From Nocardia amamiensis (GTDB taxonomy: Bacteria; Actinomycetota; Actinomycetes; Mycobacteriales; Mycobacteriaceae), in NCBI RefSeq assembly GCF_015477605.1, contig NZ_JADLQX010000023.1:1-64000 (forward strand): 64,000 nucleotides of DNA, in the 5' to 3' direction. Position numbers and translations under genes: made by a program. Under the pieces are notes generated by a model that saw only the letters and a list, made by a program, of their open reading frames with translations, searched no databases and had not been told where the DNA came from. Positions within the stretch are counted from its first letter, which is position 1. Every line of letters begins with the position of its first letter. Shown here piece by piece: positions 55,195-63,241 of the stretch.

Positions 55195-55722
55195 TCACTG
55201 CCCGGGATGTTCGCACGCCACCGCATCCAATCGCTCGCCGAGCGCGTTGACCTGATCGCGCAGGGTGACGACGGACTCGATGGGATACCCCACGGCGGCC
55301 AACACCGACTGGACCATCTCCCTGGCTCGCCGCCGCAGCGCGTGTCCGGCCTCGGTTGAGCGCAACTCGACCGATCGGCGGTCGTGCACGCAGCGCACGC
55401 TCTCCACCAGGCCGCGCGCTTGCAGGCGCTGGATGAGCGGCGAGACGGTCCCGTAGTCCAGACGCAGCTGTTCGCCGAGTTCCTTCATCGTCATGCCCGG
55501 TCTCTCCCACAGCGCGAGCAGTGCGATGTACTGCGGATAGGTGACCTCCATCGCGTCCAGGAAAGGACGGTAGGCGGCGGTCATCGCCCGCGAGGTCGAG
55601 TAGAGAGCGAAGCACAGCTGGTTGGCGAGCGCGAGCAGGTCGTGCTCCGCGTCTCGTGCGGTGACGGGCGCCCCGGCCGGGTCGGCACGCACCGCTGAAG
55701 AAGGATGCGCTACATCGGACAT
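55195..55722 (-). CDS. OhrR-like MarR-family regulator
   Basis: The 175-residue regulator has the MarR winged helix (MTMKELGEQLRLDYGTVSPLI). Its N-terminal QLCFALYS contains Cys37 in the position of the peroxide-sensing Cys of OhrR, and TYPQYIALLALWE is another OhrR-like stretch. OhrR represses organic hydroperoxide resistance genes and is released on Cys oxidation. No ohr gene is visible next to it; its nearest same-strand neighbour is a secreted protein gene. Confidence 0.85.
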   Translation of the reverse strand: MSDVAHPSSAVRADPAGAPVTARDAEHDLLALANQLCFALYSTSRAMTAAYRPFLDAMEVTYPQYIALLALWERPGMTMKELGEQLRLDYGTVSPLIQRLQARGLVESVRCVHDRRSVELRSTEAGHALRRRAREMVQSVLAAVGYPIESVVTLRDQVNALGERLDAVACEHPGQ

Positions 55723-55749
55723 CAGGACACCTTACAAACCAATCGAGCC

Positions 55750-56160
55750 CTACCCTAGCGAGACCACCTTCGCCTGCCCGGAAACGACAATGTCGTCGCG
55801 ATCGACAAGCGCAACCCGTACCTGCACCGTCTGCCCCGCTGACAACGGCGCATCGTCACCTGCTGTTCCGACCAGGATGATCACGGCGGTATGTTGGGCT
55901 CCGTCGCATGTGACGGCGTTCTGCGTGCCGGTGGCCGACGGACTGTCTGCGTTGGGATCGCCCACCATCGCCTTGATGCCGGCCACTCCGGCCGAGGCTT
56001 CGCAGCTGTAGTCGACCCCCACGTTGGCCGGCCCAACACCACTGACGTCGATAGTGTTGGCGGCGAGAGCGGGAGCAGCGCCTGACATGATGGCCAGCCC
56101 CATCGCCCCGAAGACGGTGACGATGAGGGCAGGACGTCGGTAGTTCCGGATAGTCGCCAT
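55750..56160 (-). CDS. Small secreted protein, unknown function
   Basis: The 136-residue product has a classical signal peptide (MATIRNYRRPALIV...SGAAPALA-AN). The mature domain is about 100 residues, rich in V, A, D and G, with two Cys (DYSCEAS, NAVTCDG) suitable for a disulfide. Start ATG 56160 has a strong AGGAGG 9 nt upstream. I do not recognise the family. It lies 27 bp before the OhrR-like gene and may be co-transcribed with it. Confidence 0.75.
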   Translation of the reverse strand: MATIRNYRRPALIVTVFGAMGLAIMSGAAPALAANTIDVSGVGPANVGVDYSCEASAGVAGIKAMVGDPNADSPSATGTQNAVTCDGAQHTAVIILVGTAGDDAPLSAGQTVQVRVALVDRDDIVVSGQAKVVSLG

Positions 56161-56559
56161 AGATCTTCGTCCTCCTGCATAGGAAGTAGATCGTGGAGGG
56201 CAATCAGAAGACACCGCGGCGCTCACGGCACCACACATCTATGCTTCCCCACCGCCACCTCGGAGCAAACAACCTCTCGAGGATCAGATCATTCCGGGCT
56301 GCTGAATCGCCCCGGCGGGTTGGGGGCTTCATCTCTTGCGAAGGGCGGAGTTGTCCCAAAGTGAAAATAGCGCTTTCCGAAAGTATTTCCCGGAAGCTCA
56401 GTGTGAAATAGAGCCACCGCGTGCAGGTGATCCGAAGACGCCTACATTCACCCAGTGCCTGAATCGGCGACGCACAGTGGGCACGCTCAGCCGAAGCAAG
56501 CGGTTTCCCGACCGGCCTTTCGGCCCGATGGTCAGGAACCGCCCGCTCAGTATCGGGTG
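56161..56559. other. Intergenic, no gene seen
   Basis: Between two secreted-protein genes, with no convincing ORF. The stretch around 56360-56410 is AT-richer and contains the palindrome CTTTCCGAAAG, which may belong to the promoter of the gene starting at 56160. Confidence 0.4.
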
Positions 56560-57432
56560 TCAGCCGCCGATCGCGGCCAATGCCAGTCCGGCCATTTTTT
56601 CCATGCCCAGCGCGTTCGGATGGATCGGCACGAAGTTCACACCCCACACAGCCGGCTCGACCCAGCGGATGCCGATGGGTTTGCAAACGTCGTGGCCGAT
56701 GGAGCTCTGCATGCCGACGAAGGTGGTACCCGTCTCGTCCGCGGCGCGCTTGACGACGCCGTTGAGGGTGTCCTGGATGTTGTTGATGTAGGGAACGTCG
56801 CCCTCGGCGATCGGCATCGTCAGGAAGCAGTTGCTGTTGTCCTCGGGCATGACCTGGGGGTACGCCAGAATGGCAACCTTCGCGGACGGCGCCTTGGCAT
56901 GGATGTCCGTGAGCGCCTTCTTCACCGCGGGGTAGGTCTTGTTCAGGATGTCGTTGGTGAACTGGTCGCCGTAAATGGTCTCGCAGGGGTTGCCCTGGCC
57001 GGCAGTTCCGGTCCCTGCGCTGATGCAGGAGGAGATCACCTTGATCAGGGTGTCGTTGTTGTTGCCGCCGATGGTCAGGGTGACTAGCTTGGTGTCCTTC
57101 GTGACGGCGTCGAGCTGGGGGATGAGGCTCGGCCACTGGCTCCCGTAGAAGTCCTCGGTCTTGGCGCCCGAACAGCTGACGTCGGTGAACGACTCGATGC
57201 CGAGGGCGTCGGCAATAAGGTTGGGGTAGTTACGGGTGGTGCGCGAGCAAGCCGGGGTGACTGTGGGATCCGGCGGGAGGATGCCCGCTCCCGCGCTATA
57301 GCTGTCGCCCATGGCGACATAGGGGGTAAGGGCCGGTGCGGCCTGGGCCGGGGCGGCCGCAACGAGGCCAAGGCCCGTCGTGATTGCCGTGGCGAACGCA
57401 GCAGCGATCCGCGCGCGAACGTCCTTGACCAT
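56560..57432 (-). CDS. Secreted SGNH-family lipase/esterase
   Basis: The 290-residue extracellular hydrolase has a signal peptide (MVKDVRARIAAAFATAITTG...APAQA). The SGNH blocks are present: GDSYSAG with the catalytic Ser, a Gly in the second block, GGNNND in the third, and HPNALGM near the end with the catalytic His. Six Cys suggest three disulfides, as in Streptomyces lipases. ATG 57432 is preceded by GGAG. The gene is followed upstream (right) by an IS4-family element whose left end is about 105 bp away. Confidence 0.92.
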   Translation of the reverse strand: MVKDVRARIAAAFATAITTGLGLVAAAPAQAAPALTPYVAMGDSYSAGAGILPPDPTVTPACSRTTRNYPNLIADALGIESFTDVSCSGAKTEDFYGSQWPSLIPQLDAVTKDTKLVTLTIGGNNNDTLIKVISSCISAGTGTAGQGNPCETIYGDQFTNDILNKTYPAVKKALTDIHAKAPSAKVAILAYPQVMPEDNSNCFLTMPIAEGDVPYINNIQDTLNGVVKRAADETGTTFVGMQSSIGHDVCKPIGIRWVEPAVWGVNFVPIHPNALGMEKMAGLALAAIGG

Positions 57433-57536
57433 ACAAAACTCCTGCAACAGAACTCACAGTTACCGACCGGTAACGATTTGGCGGAGGAACTGTGACACGG
57501 CGCACACGGTTTCGCAACTAGCATCATCGACGTCAT

Positions 57537-58724
57537 CGTTTACTTAAGGAAGTGATCGGCTCCCAGGACACATCAAGCTGCGGACCGCGTAGTGCACGCA
57601 CAGGTGGCCGTAGACCTCTTGAATCACTCCGGCGGGCGTCTTCGACCTCAACACCACACCGCGGCCGCGTCGGTGAGTCTCGAGCCCGTCGAAGGGGAAT
57701 TCGATATCCCCTCGCTGTGAATACAACAGGGCCAGCTCGTCCGCAGGCGCCGCCTCGGGATCGGTGATGGTGGTCAGCAGCCGGTCGATTCGCTCCGCGT
57801 CGTGGTCCGCGTCGGCACCGGACGCGATGCGGACGAACTCGACGACGCGCACAGCGATCGCCTCGGTGTCGTCGTGGCGCGCGCTCGTCCCGGGATCTAC
57901 CCGAGAAGCGAAAGATCCATCCTCATAACGTTTTTCGACGCGAAGCACGGAATCGGACGGCATTCGCCACAACAGGTCGGCACCGGAGGATCGGCACAGG
58001 TCCCACAGGCGGTAGCTGAAGAAGGCGCGGTCCGCGAGCAGCAACATTCCCGGGCGCAGCGATCGCACCACCGATTCGGTCAGTGCCTGCTCGCGATGCT
58101 CGCAGGTCCCGAGCGCGGCGTCGACGATCGCGTGTGAACCGCACTCGACCAGCCCGAGGACCCGCACCTGAGGTAACACTCCGCCCCGGCCAGCCCGAGA
58201 AGACGGCGGCCGGCCGAAGTGCTCCACATTCGCGCCGCTGGCAGCTACATCCATGGTCGATCCGTGGATGCCCATCAGCCGCCAGGACCGGTAGGAACTT
58301 CCCGGAACCCGGGGATCGGACAGTGGCACGGCCACCTTTTCGTACAACGCGCGCAGCGGCACAGAGCCCAGGCGCCTACGGGCCTGGAACAGCGCTGCCT
58401 TGGTCGGGATCGTCCGCTCGAGAGGCCATCCGTACGCCCACTGCAGCCCGGACACGAGCTTCCGCATCACCTCCTCGTACGAGCAGGACGCGAACAACGC
58501 CAGCGCGAGCACGTAGTAGACCACCAACCGTGCAGGCAGCAACCGATTCCGGCGTTCGACCCGTCCATGCTCGACCAGCACGTCATCGACAACCTCGGGC
58601 GCAAAAACCCTGGTCAACGCGGCCAATGCGATGTGATCGGACAACCGCTGGTCATCCTGCGGCTTCACCCATCCCGCACGCGGCACAGCATGGAGAATAG
58701 CGACGCCGCCGATCTAAGTAAACG
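57537..58724 (-). mobile_element. IS4-family insertion sequence, 1188 bp
   Basis: A single transposase gene is bounded by the inverted ends CGTTTACTTA (57537-57546) and TAAGTAAACG (58715-58724). Weaker similarity continues inward (GATCGGC on both sides). No clear target-site duplication was found next to the ends, which suggests an old insertion or flanking rearrangement. Confidence 0.8.
57544..58686 (-). CDS. IS4-family transposase
   Basis: The 380-residue DDE transposase has an IS4-type N-terminal domain (IALAALTRVFAPEVVDDVL, CSYEEVMRKL). A DDE core includes MGIHGSTMDVAAS, LLADRAFFSYRLW and YSQRGDIEFPFDGLETH, where the usual Tyr-x-x-Arg-Trp-x-x-Glu reads YSQRGDIE. The frame is intact, so it may be functional. 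Confidence 0.9.
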   Translation of the reverse strand: MPRAGWVKPQDDQRLSDHIALAALTRVFAPEVVDDVLVEHGRVERRNRLLPARLVVYYVLALALFASCSYEEVMRKLVSGLQWAYGWPLERTIPTKAALFQARRRLGSVPLRALYEKVAVPLSDPRVPGSSYRSWRLMGIHGSTMDVAASGANVEHFGRPPSSRAGRGGVLPQVRVLGLVECGSHAIVDAALGTCEHREQALTESVVRSLRPGMLLLADRAFFSYRLWDLCRSSGADLLWRMPSDSVLRVEKRYEDGSFASRVDPGTSARHDDTEAIAVRVVEFVRIASGADADHDAERIDRLLTTITDPEAAPADELALLYSQRGDIEFPFDGLETHRRGRGVVLRSKTPAGVIQEVYGHLCVHYAVRSLMCPGSRSLP

Positions 58725-58909
58725 GTATCGGAGTTCAGCCGCGGGGACAGGCCGGTACTGCGACCGTGGTGCAGAGCATCCGGTAGGTCGTGGTCCAGGC
58801 GACCGGCAGGCACATGGGTGGCTGTGCGTCCGTTCCAGCCGGCGTGCCGCCCTGCGGAACGCGGGATGGATGTCATCGGCGATAGACGGTTCGGTAGATG
58901 CCGTGAGTT

Positions 58910-59453
58910 CTATCCACCCGGCGGGGCGGCGTCGAGGGTGAGTTGCCGGGCGTGGAAATCGAAGTGCCGCACTGGGTACCGGTAGAGGTCTTCGAGAGTC
59001 ATCCTGTCTGTGAACAGCGGGTCCCATCGGGTCGGGAAGGGCATCGACAAGCCGAAGTCGGCTTCCGGTTCGGTGGCGAGCGTGCGTTGCAGTGCGGCGA
59101 TCACCCGGTCGCACTTGTCCGTCATCCGGCGTCGGTTGTACACCAGCGCCGCCCCGCAGGACCCCACATAGTTGATCACGTGGAACGGCATAGTCCCCAC
59201 ATCCAGTACTCGGACAAAAGCCCGCCCGACCCGGTGGCAGATGCCCGAATAGCCGCATCAACGGCAGCAGTCTGCGCACGACCATGAACCCGAACACCAT
59301 ATGGAACAGCAGCTGCTCGTTGGTCCACCGCGTGCCGTCCGATCTGCGCCCGAGCGCCCCCTGGTCAGCGGATGCGACCAAGTAATGCAGTGTGCGCCGC
59401 GCACGCTGCAGTTCAGCGGAAATATCGCCGCGGTCGATGATGGATGTGGTCAT
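58910..59453 (-). pseudogene. DinB-like protein gene, frameshifted
   Basis: The N-terminal half (MTTSIIDRGDISAELQRARR, WTNEQLLFHMVFGFMVVRRL) starts at ATG 59453. The C-terminal half (GTMPFHVINYVGS...HFDFHARQLTLDA) continues in another frame. They meet near 59215-59235 in a G-rich run, so one base was lost or gained, or it is a sequencing error. The pattern resembles DinB/YfiT-like four-helix proteins. The IS element lies 185 bp downstream. Confidence 0.65.
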
Positions 59454-59709
59454 CGGCGTGTCTCCGTCCGACCGATTCACCCCCATTCTCCCCACAGTGG
59501 CACCCAGCTGGTTGTTGCCCAGCCGGCAGGGCCGCGAGCGCTCGGCGGCCGCGCCGGCTCCAGAGGCGTCGGCGCTCGCAGTACCCGGCCGAATCTTCGA
59601 CCGATGTCGCGATTGTCCTGCCCACGTGCTCTCACGGCGGCCCGGGTGCGTCCTTTCCTGTTCTCCTCCGTCTGTCCTGGTGCCCATTTCCACGGATCAA
59701 GGAGTCACC

Positions 59710-59886
59710 ATGACCAACCCGAATGAGTTCGAGTCCCCGGCGGCACATCGGACCGGTGCACCGCCGCAGTCTGCGGCGCCCATGTGTTGCAGCACTGAAC
59801 GGCAGACCGCGTGCTGCGATCCCAGCGAAAAGGCGACGTGTTGCGGTCCGGCGGCGACAGCAGTCGGCGGGTGCGGCTGCCAGTAG
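59710..59886 (+). CDS. Small cysteine-rich protein
   Basis: The 58-residue protein has AAGGAG before ATG 59710. Eight of its last 34 residues are Cys, in CC pairs (PMCCSTE, ACCDPSE, TCCGP) and a terminal GGCGCQ. This suggests metal(loid) binding, similar to Cys tails near arsenic-detoxification proteins; no ars gene is visible. The convergent sigma factor gene also ends with a GGCGCG tail. A strong intrinsic terminator follows. Confidence 0.75.
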   Translation: MTNPNEFESPAAHRTGAPPQSAAPMCCSTERQTACCDPSEKATCCGPAATAVGGCGCQ

Positions 59887-59903
59887 CCCTCGCCCGGCGC
59901 GGT

Positions 59904-59933
59904 GCGGTGCGAGCCTCGAGCGGCTCGCACCGC
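59904..59933 (+). terminator. Intrinsic terminator after the Cys-rich gene
   Basis: GCGGTGCGAGCC (59904-59915) pairs perfectly with GGCTCGCACCGC (59922-59933) over a 6-nt loop and is followed by ATCTTTGTCT. It ends the Cys-rich transcript before the convergent sigma gene. Confidence 0.8.
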
Positions 59934-59998
59934 ATCTTTGTCTGGTCGTGGTGACGTGCGGATGACCGGCGGCCGTTCCCGGAGCGGGGGGTGCCGGT

Positions 59999-60664
59999 CT
60001 ACTGGTCCGGCGGTGAAGTGGCACCACAGCCGCAGCCTCCGTCGCTGCTGGCTGCGCCGCCGCAGGCTCCCTCGCGGGGTTGGTAGTCGTGCACGTGGCC
60101 GGTGCGGTCTTGGCTGATCCGGCAGCAGGCGTGTAATTGAGCCTGGAGGGCGGCGCGGCCGCGTTGGACGCGGGATTTCATGCCGGACACCGAGATACCC
60201 ACCTCGCCGGCGGCAGCGGCGTGCGTGCGGGCGTCGAGGTCGACCATCTTCACCGCGGCAGCCTGCTCGGCAGGCAACGCGGAGAGCATCGGCACCAGGC
60301 AGGAGGCGAGTTCTTTCTCCGCCGCCTCGTCGGTGTCGGGTTCACCGTCGCCTGCGGAGGGGTTGTCCGGGACGGCGTCGACGGGTAGTTCGCGGCGGTG
60401 GGGCGCTGACCGGTAGTAGTCGGTGATCGCGTTGCGGGTGATGGCATACATCCAGCCCAGCAGCCGGTCCTGCTGGCGCAGATTGTCCAGGCTTTTGGCC
60501 ATCCGCAGGAACACGATCGACAGGATGTCCTCGGCGTCTTCCGGGCGCGAGACCCGGCGGGCGATGAAGGCCCGCAGGTCGTTGGAGAAGCGGCGCCACA
60601 GCTGCTCGAGATCACCATCTTCCCGCTGTGGTGTGGTCGCGGTAGTGGCCGCTGTCTCGCTCAT
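59999..60664 (-). CDS. ECF sigma factor (SigZ-like) with Cys-rich C-terminal tail
   Basis: The 221-residue sigma factor has region 2 (LRAFIARRVSRPEDAEDILS) and region 4 (AVKMVDLDARTHAAAAGEVG). About 45 extra residues after region 4 contain CC, an HVHDY stretch, ACGG and GGCGCG, so a metal-binding sensor tail is likely. The Cys-rich protein gene lies 112 bp away, convergent, and a tiny ORF diverges from its start. I recognise the SigZ-like class; the metal-sensing role is inferred. Confidence 0.85.
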   Translation of the reverse strand: MSETAATTATTPQREDGDLEQLWRRFSNDLRAFIARRVSRPEDAEDILSIVFLRMAKSLDNLRQQDRLLGWMYAITRNAITDYYRSAPHRRELPVDAVPDNPSAGDGEPDTDEAAEKELASCLVPMLSALPAEQAAAVKMVDLDARTHAAAAGEVGISVSGMKSRVQRGRAALQAQLHACCRISQDRTGHVHDYQPREGACGGAASSDGGCGCGATSPPDQ

Positions 60665-60872
60665 GATCCTGCCTCCTCTCCGTCTCCAGCATCCTCGCCC
60701 GCCGCCACGATCGCGAGCCTCGGTTTGTCATCACCGTTACGGACGGCGCTGACCGCGATCGGACGCATCCGTGCGTCCCAATCAGGAGTGTCACGTCTGT
60801 ATGGGTGTCGAAGTCGATGTCGGGTTCTCCGATTCGATGCATCAATAGGCGCGGTGAGGAGGTGAGAGAGCG

Positions 60873-60965
60873 ATGCTGACCACACATCTGTTGTCGGATC
60901 TGACCGAGGAAGAGGTCGATCTGATCGTGGCGGAGGAACTGCATCTGCTCGACGCCGCCGCATGA
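60873..60965 (+). CDS. Tiny acidic peptide ORF (30 residues)
   Basis: ATG 60873 follows a perfect AGGAGG (60857-60862) by 10 nt and encodes an acidic, leucine-rich peptide (MLTTHLLSDLTEEEVDLIVA, ending ELHLLDAAA). Its stop overlaps a second ATG (60962), which encodes only 12 residues before stopping at 61000. The good ribosome site and coupled second start argue for translation. It diverges from the Cys-tailed sigma gene and precedes a strong hairpin. The function is unknown: a leader, antisigma-like peptide or modified-peptide precursor are possible. Confidence 0.5.
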   Translation: MLTTHLLSDLTEEEVDLIVAEELHLLDAAA

Positions 60966-61003
60966 GCGCCGTCGACGCCCACAGCGGGCGTATCCGCTGA
61001 AGC

Positions 61004-61054
61004 AGCACACCGACTGCGCCTCTCCCCTCGCGGGGTAGAGGCCATCGGTGTGCT
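61004..61054 (+). ncRNA. Structured RNA hairpin downstream of the tiny ORF
   Basis: AGCACACCGA (61004-61013) pairs perfectly with TCGGTGTGCT (61045-61054). Inside it CCTCT/AGAGG and CCCC/GGGG form a second helix. No U-run follows, so it may be a processed or regulatory element rather than a simple terminator. Confidence 0.45.
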
Positions 61055-61089
61055 CGGTTCTGGGCAAACAGCGCGTACACACAAAACTT

Positions 61090-61126
61090 GCTCCGTCCTT
61101 TCCCTGCCGCAGGGAAAGGACGGAGC
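61090..61126 (-). terminator. 17-bp perfect hairpin ending the DrrAB operon
   Basis: GCTCCGTCCTTTCCCTG (61090-61106) and its exact complement (61110-61126) enclose a 3-nt loop. On the minus strand it is followed by AAGTTTTGTG and lies 15 bp past the exporter stop. It can also end the plus-strand tiny-ORF transcript. Confidence 0.85.
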
Positions 61127-61141
61127 GAGTGCGTCGTCGGT

Positions 61142-61954
61142 TCAGCGGGCGCGTCTCGACCGAACCAGCCGGGTGAGGACAGGGATGCTGGTGACCGCAC
61201 TCCACAGTCCGATCGCGGCGACCAGGGCAGTGGCGGTGTCCGCGGCGGTGGCGGTGCCGAGCACGTGTCCCCGCAGGGCGTCGGTGGCGTGCGCGACCGG
61301 ATTCACCGTGGCCATGGCCTGCATCCAGCCGGGCATGGTCTCGATCGGTGCGAACGCACTCGAGACGAACATCAGCGGCATCATCACCATCATTCCGGCG
61401 AACTGGACCACGTCCGGGCGGCGTAGCCGGTCCCCGATCAGCCCGAACAGGGCGCTCATCGCCCCGGCCAGCACCACCAGGACCACGACCGCGGCGACAG
61501 CATCGACAGCGGTGCCGTGGAAGTCGAAACCCAGTAGCACAGCTGCGATTCCGAGCAGCGCGGCTCGGGCGAGGGTGAACACGGCCTCGTTGATGGTGCG
61601 AGCCACCCCGGGCAACGTCGGCCGCATCGGCAGGGCCGCGAAGCGGTCGTGCAGGCCGTTGGTGTGATCGATCGCGGCCGAGACTCCGGCGTTGGTGCCC
61701 GCCATCACCGTGGAGACCGCGAGCATGGCCGGGGTCAGGAAGTCGATGTAGCTGACCCCGGCCGGGAAGCCGGGTCCGGCGGCGACGCTGCGGAACACTT
61801 GGCTGAACAGCACGAGCATCGCCATCGGCATGGTCAGTGAGAACATCAGAAGCTGCGGGACGCGGGCGCTGGTGCGCAGATTCCGGACGGTCAGGGCGGC
61901 GAGCTGGTTCCCGATCGGGGAACGCCCGATCGCGGGCGTAGTGGTGGTGGTCAT
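61142..61954 (-). CDS. ABC-2 type permease (DrrB-like)
   Basis: The 270-residue membrane protein has six spans. ABC-2 features include FSLTMPMAMLVLFSQVF and the region MMVMMPLMFVSSAFAPIETM before PGWMQAMATVNPVAHATDALR, as in daunorubicin-exporter DrrB. The start ATG 61954 overlaps the ATPase stop by 4 bp. Together they form a drug or lipid exporter. Confidence 0.92.
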   Translation of the reverse strand: MTTTTTPAIGRSPIGNQLAALTVRNLRTSARVPQLLMFSLTMPMAMLVLFSQVFRSVAAGPGFPAGVSYIDFLTPAMLAVSTVMAGTNAGVSAAIDHTNGLHDRFAALPMRPTLPGVARTINEAVFTLARAALLGIAAVLLGFDFHGTAVDAVAAVVVLVVLAGAMSALFGLIGDRLRRPDVVQFAGMMVMMPLMFVSSAFAPIETMPGWMQAMATVNPVAHATDALRGHVLGTATAADTATALVAAIGLWSAVTSIPVLTRLVRSRRAR

Positions 61955-62877
61955 CGGTGGGCTCCAGTGGTGTGGGCGAGGTGAGTGAAGACGTCGTCGA
62001 GGCTCGGGGAAGTCACGTCCAGGTCCGTGACGTCGATGCCGCCGCGGTGCAGGCCGGCGACCAGTGCGGTCGCGGTGGAGGCGTCGCCGACGGTGACCGA
62101 CACCCGCACCCGGGTGCCGTCGACCTGGTCGGTGTCCGGGCTGAACGGCAGATCCGCGATCTGGTGGGCGGGGACGGTGGCGTGCAAGACCTTGCCTCCG
62201 ACGATCCGTTTCAGCTCGGCGGGGGTACCGCGGGCGGCGACCCGGCCGCGGCTCAACACCACGATGTGGTCGGCGAGCCGGTCGGCTTCCTCGAGGTACT
62301 GGGTCGTCAGCACGACGGTGGTGCCCGCGGCGGTGAGTTCGTCGACGACGTCCCACAATCCGGCGCGGGCCAGGGGGTCCAGACCGGTGGTCGGCTCGTC
62401 GAGGAACAGCACCGACGGGTCACCGACGAGGCTGGCCGCCAGATCGACACGGCGGCGGGAGCCGCCGGACAGTTCCCCGACCCGGCGGGTGGCGTACTCG
62501 TGCAGCCCGAGCCGGTCGATCAGCGCGTCGGCTCGTGTGCGAGCGGTACGGCGTAGCCCAGTCAGGCGGCCGATCAGCTCCAAATTCTCACGGGCGGTGA
62601 GGAATTCGTCGAGTCCGGCGTATTGACCGGTCACCCCGATCCGGCGGCGAACCTCGCTGGCGTCGGCGATCACGTCGAGGCCCCCGATCTCCACACGGCC
62701 GATCGTGGGCCGCGCCAGGGTGGTGAGGGCGCGGATCAGGGTCGTCTTGCCCGCACCGTTGTGGCCGAGCACCCCGAGTGTCGTGCCCGCAGCAGCTTCC
62801 AGATCGACACCGTCGAGGGCCCAAGTTCTGCCGTAGGCGACGTGCAGATCCTCGACCACGACGGCCGGGGCGGTCAT
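61951..62877 (-). CDS. ABC exporter ATPase (DrrA-like)
   Basis: The 308-residue ATPase has Walker A GHNGAGKTT, signature LSGGSRRRVDLAASL, Walker B VLFLDEPTTGLD and the switch region TTQYLEEADRL typical of DrrA. A C-terminal regulatory stretch of about 90 residues ends in SLDDVFTHLAHTTG. Its ATG at 62877 overlaps the stop of a 17-codon upstream ORF. A TetR regulator gene lies upstream on the same strand. Confidence 0.94.
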   Translation of the reverse strand: MTAPAVVVEDLHVAYGRTWALDGVDLEAAAGTTLGVLGHNGAGKTTLIRALTTLARPTIGRVEIGGLDVIADASEVRRRIGVTGQYAGLDEFLTARENLELIGRLTGLRRTARTRADALIDRLGLHEYATRRVGELSGGSRRRVDLAASLVGDPSVLFLDEPTTGLDPLARAGLWDVVDELTAAGTTVVLTTQYLEEADRLADHIVVLSRGRVAARGTPAELKRIVGGKVLHATVPAHQIADLPFSPDTDQVDGTRVRVSVTVGDASTATALVAGLHRGGIDVTDLDVTSPSLDDVFTHLAHTTGAHR

Positions 62878-62927
62878 CGCACACCCCCGACGCGGTCAAC
62901 GAGGTGGTTGAACAGGTGGATGGTCAT
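62874..62927 (-). CDS. Leader peptide ORF coupled to the DrrA-like gene
   Basis: ATG 62927, with GAGAGGA upstream, encodes 17 residues (MTIHLFNHLVDRVGGVR) whose stop overlaps the ATPase ATG (CGATGA). This favours translational coupling and possibly attenuation of exporter expression. A conserved function as a peptide is not implied. Confidence 0.45.
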   Translation of the reverse strand: MTIHLFNHLVDRVGGVR

Positions 62928-63241
62928 CAGAGGGTTCCTCTCGGAAGAAGGTGTGCTCACACCCGGCGTGGATGGGAGTCCACTTCCTCAGACGAACCCG
63001 CCGCGAGTTGGACGCACCCGCCGCCGGTCGCGGTCGACGATGCCAGTGTCGCGGCCCGCCCCGCGCAGCGACACCGACGACAGCGACCGCTGCCACTCCA
63101 AGCCCAGGTAGCCGAGACCAAGGGCTGTCGTGGACAGACCTACGTCGAGCACCACAGTGCACAGGCCGCGGCGGCGCATGGTGGACTGGAACGTATTCGC
63201 ACTCCCGGAACGGGTTGTGACCGCGTCAGTGTTCGCCGGAT
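62928..63241. other. Intergenic between TetR and the DrrAB-type operon
   Basis: No convincing gene is present. This 314-bp region should hold the promoter of the exporter operon. A TetR operator would be expected here, but I see no obvious long palindrome. Confidence 0.4.

Noticed and set aside
61021..61043. CCCC/GGGG hairpin as a stand-alone terminator
   Set aside because: It is the inner part of the larger 61004-61054 structure and has no U-tract.
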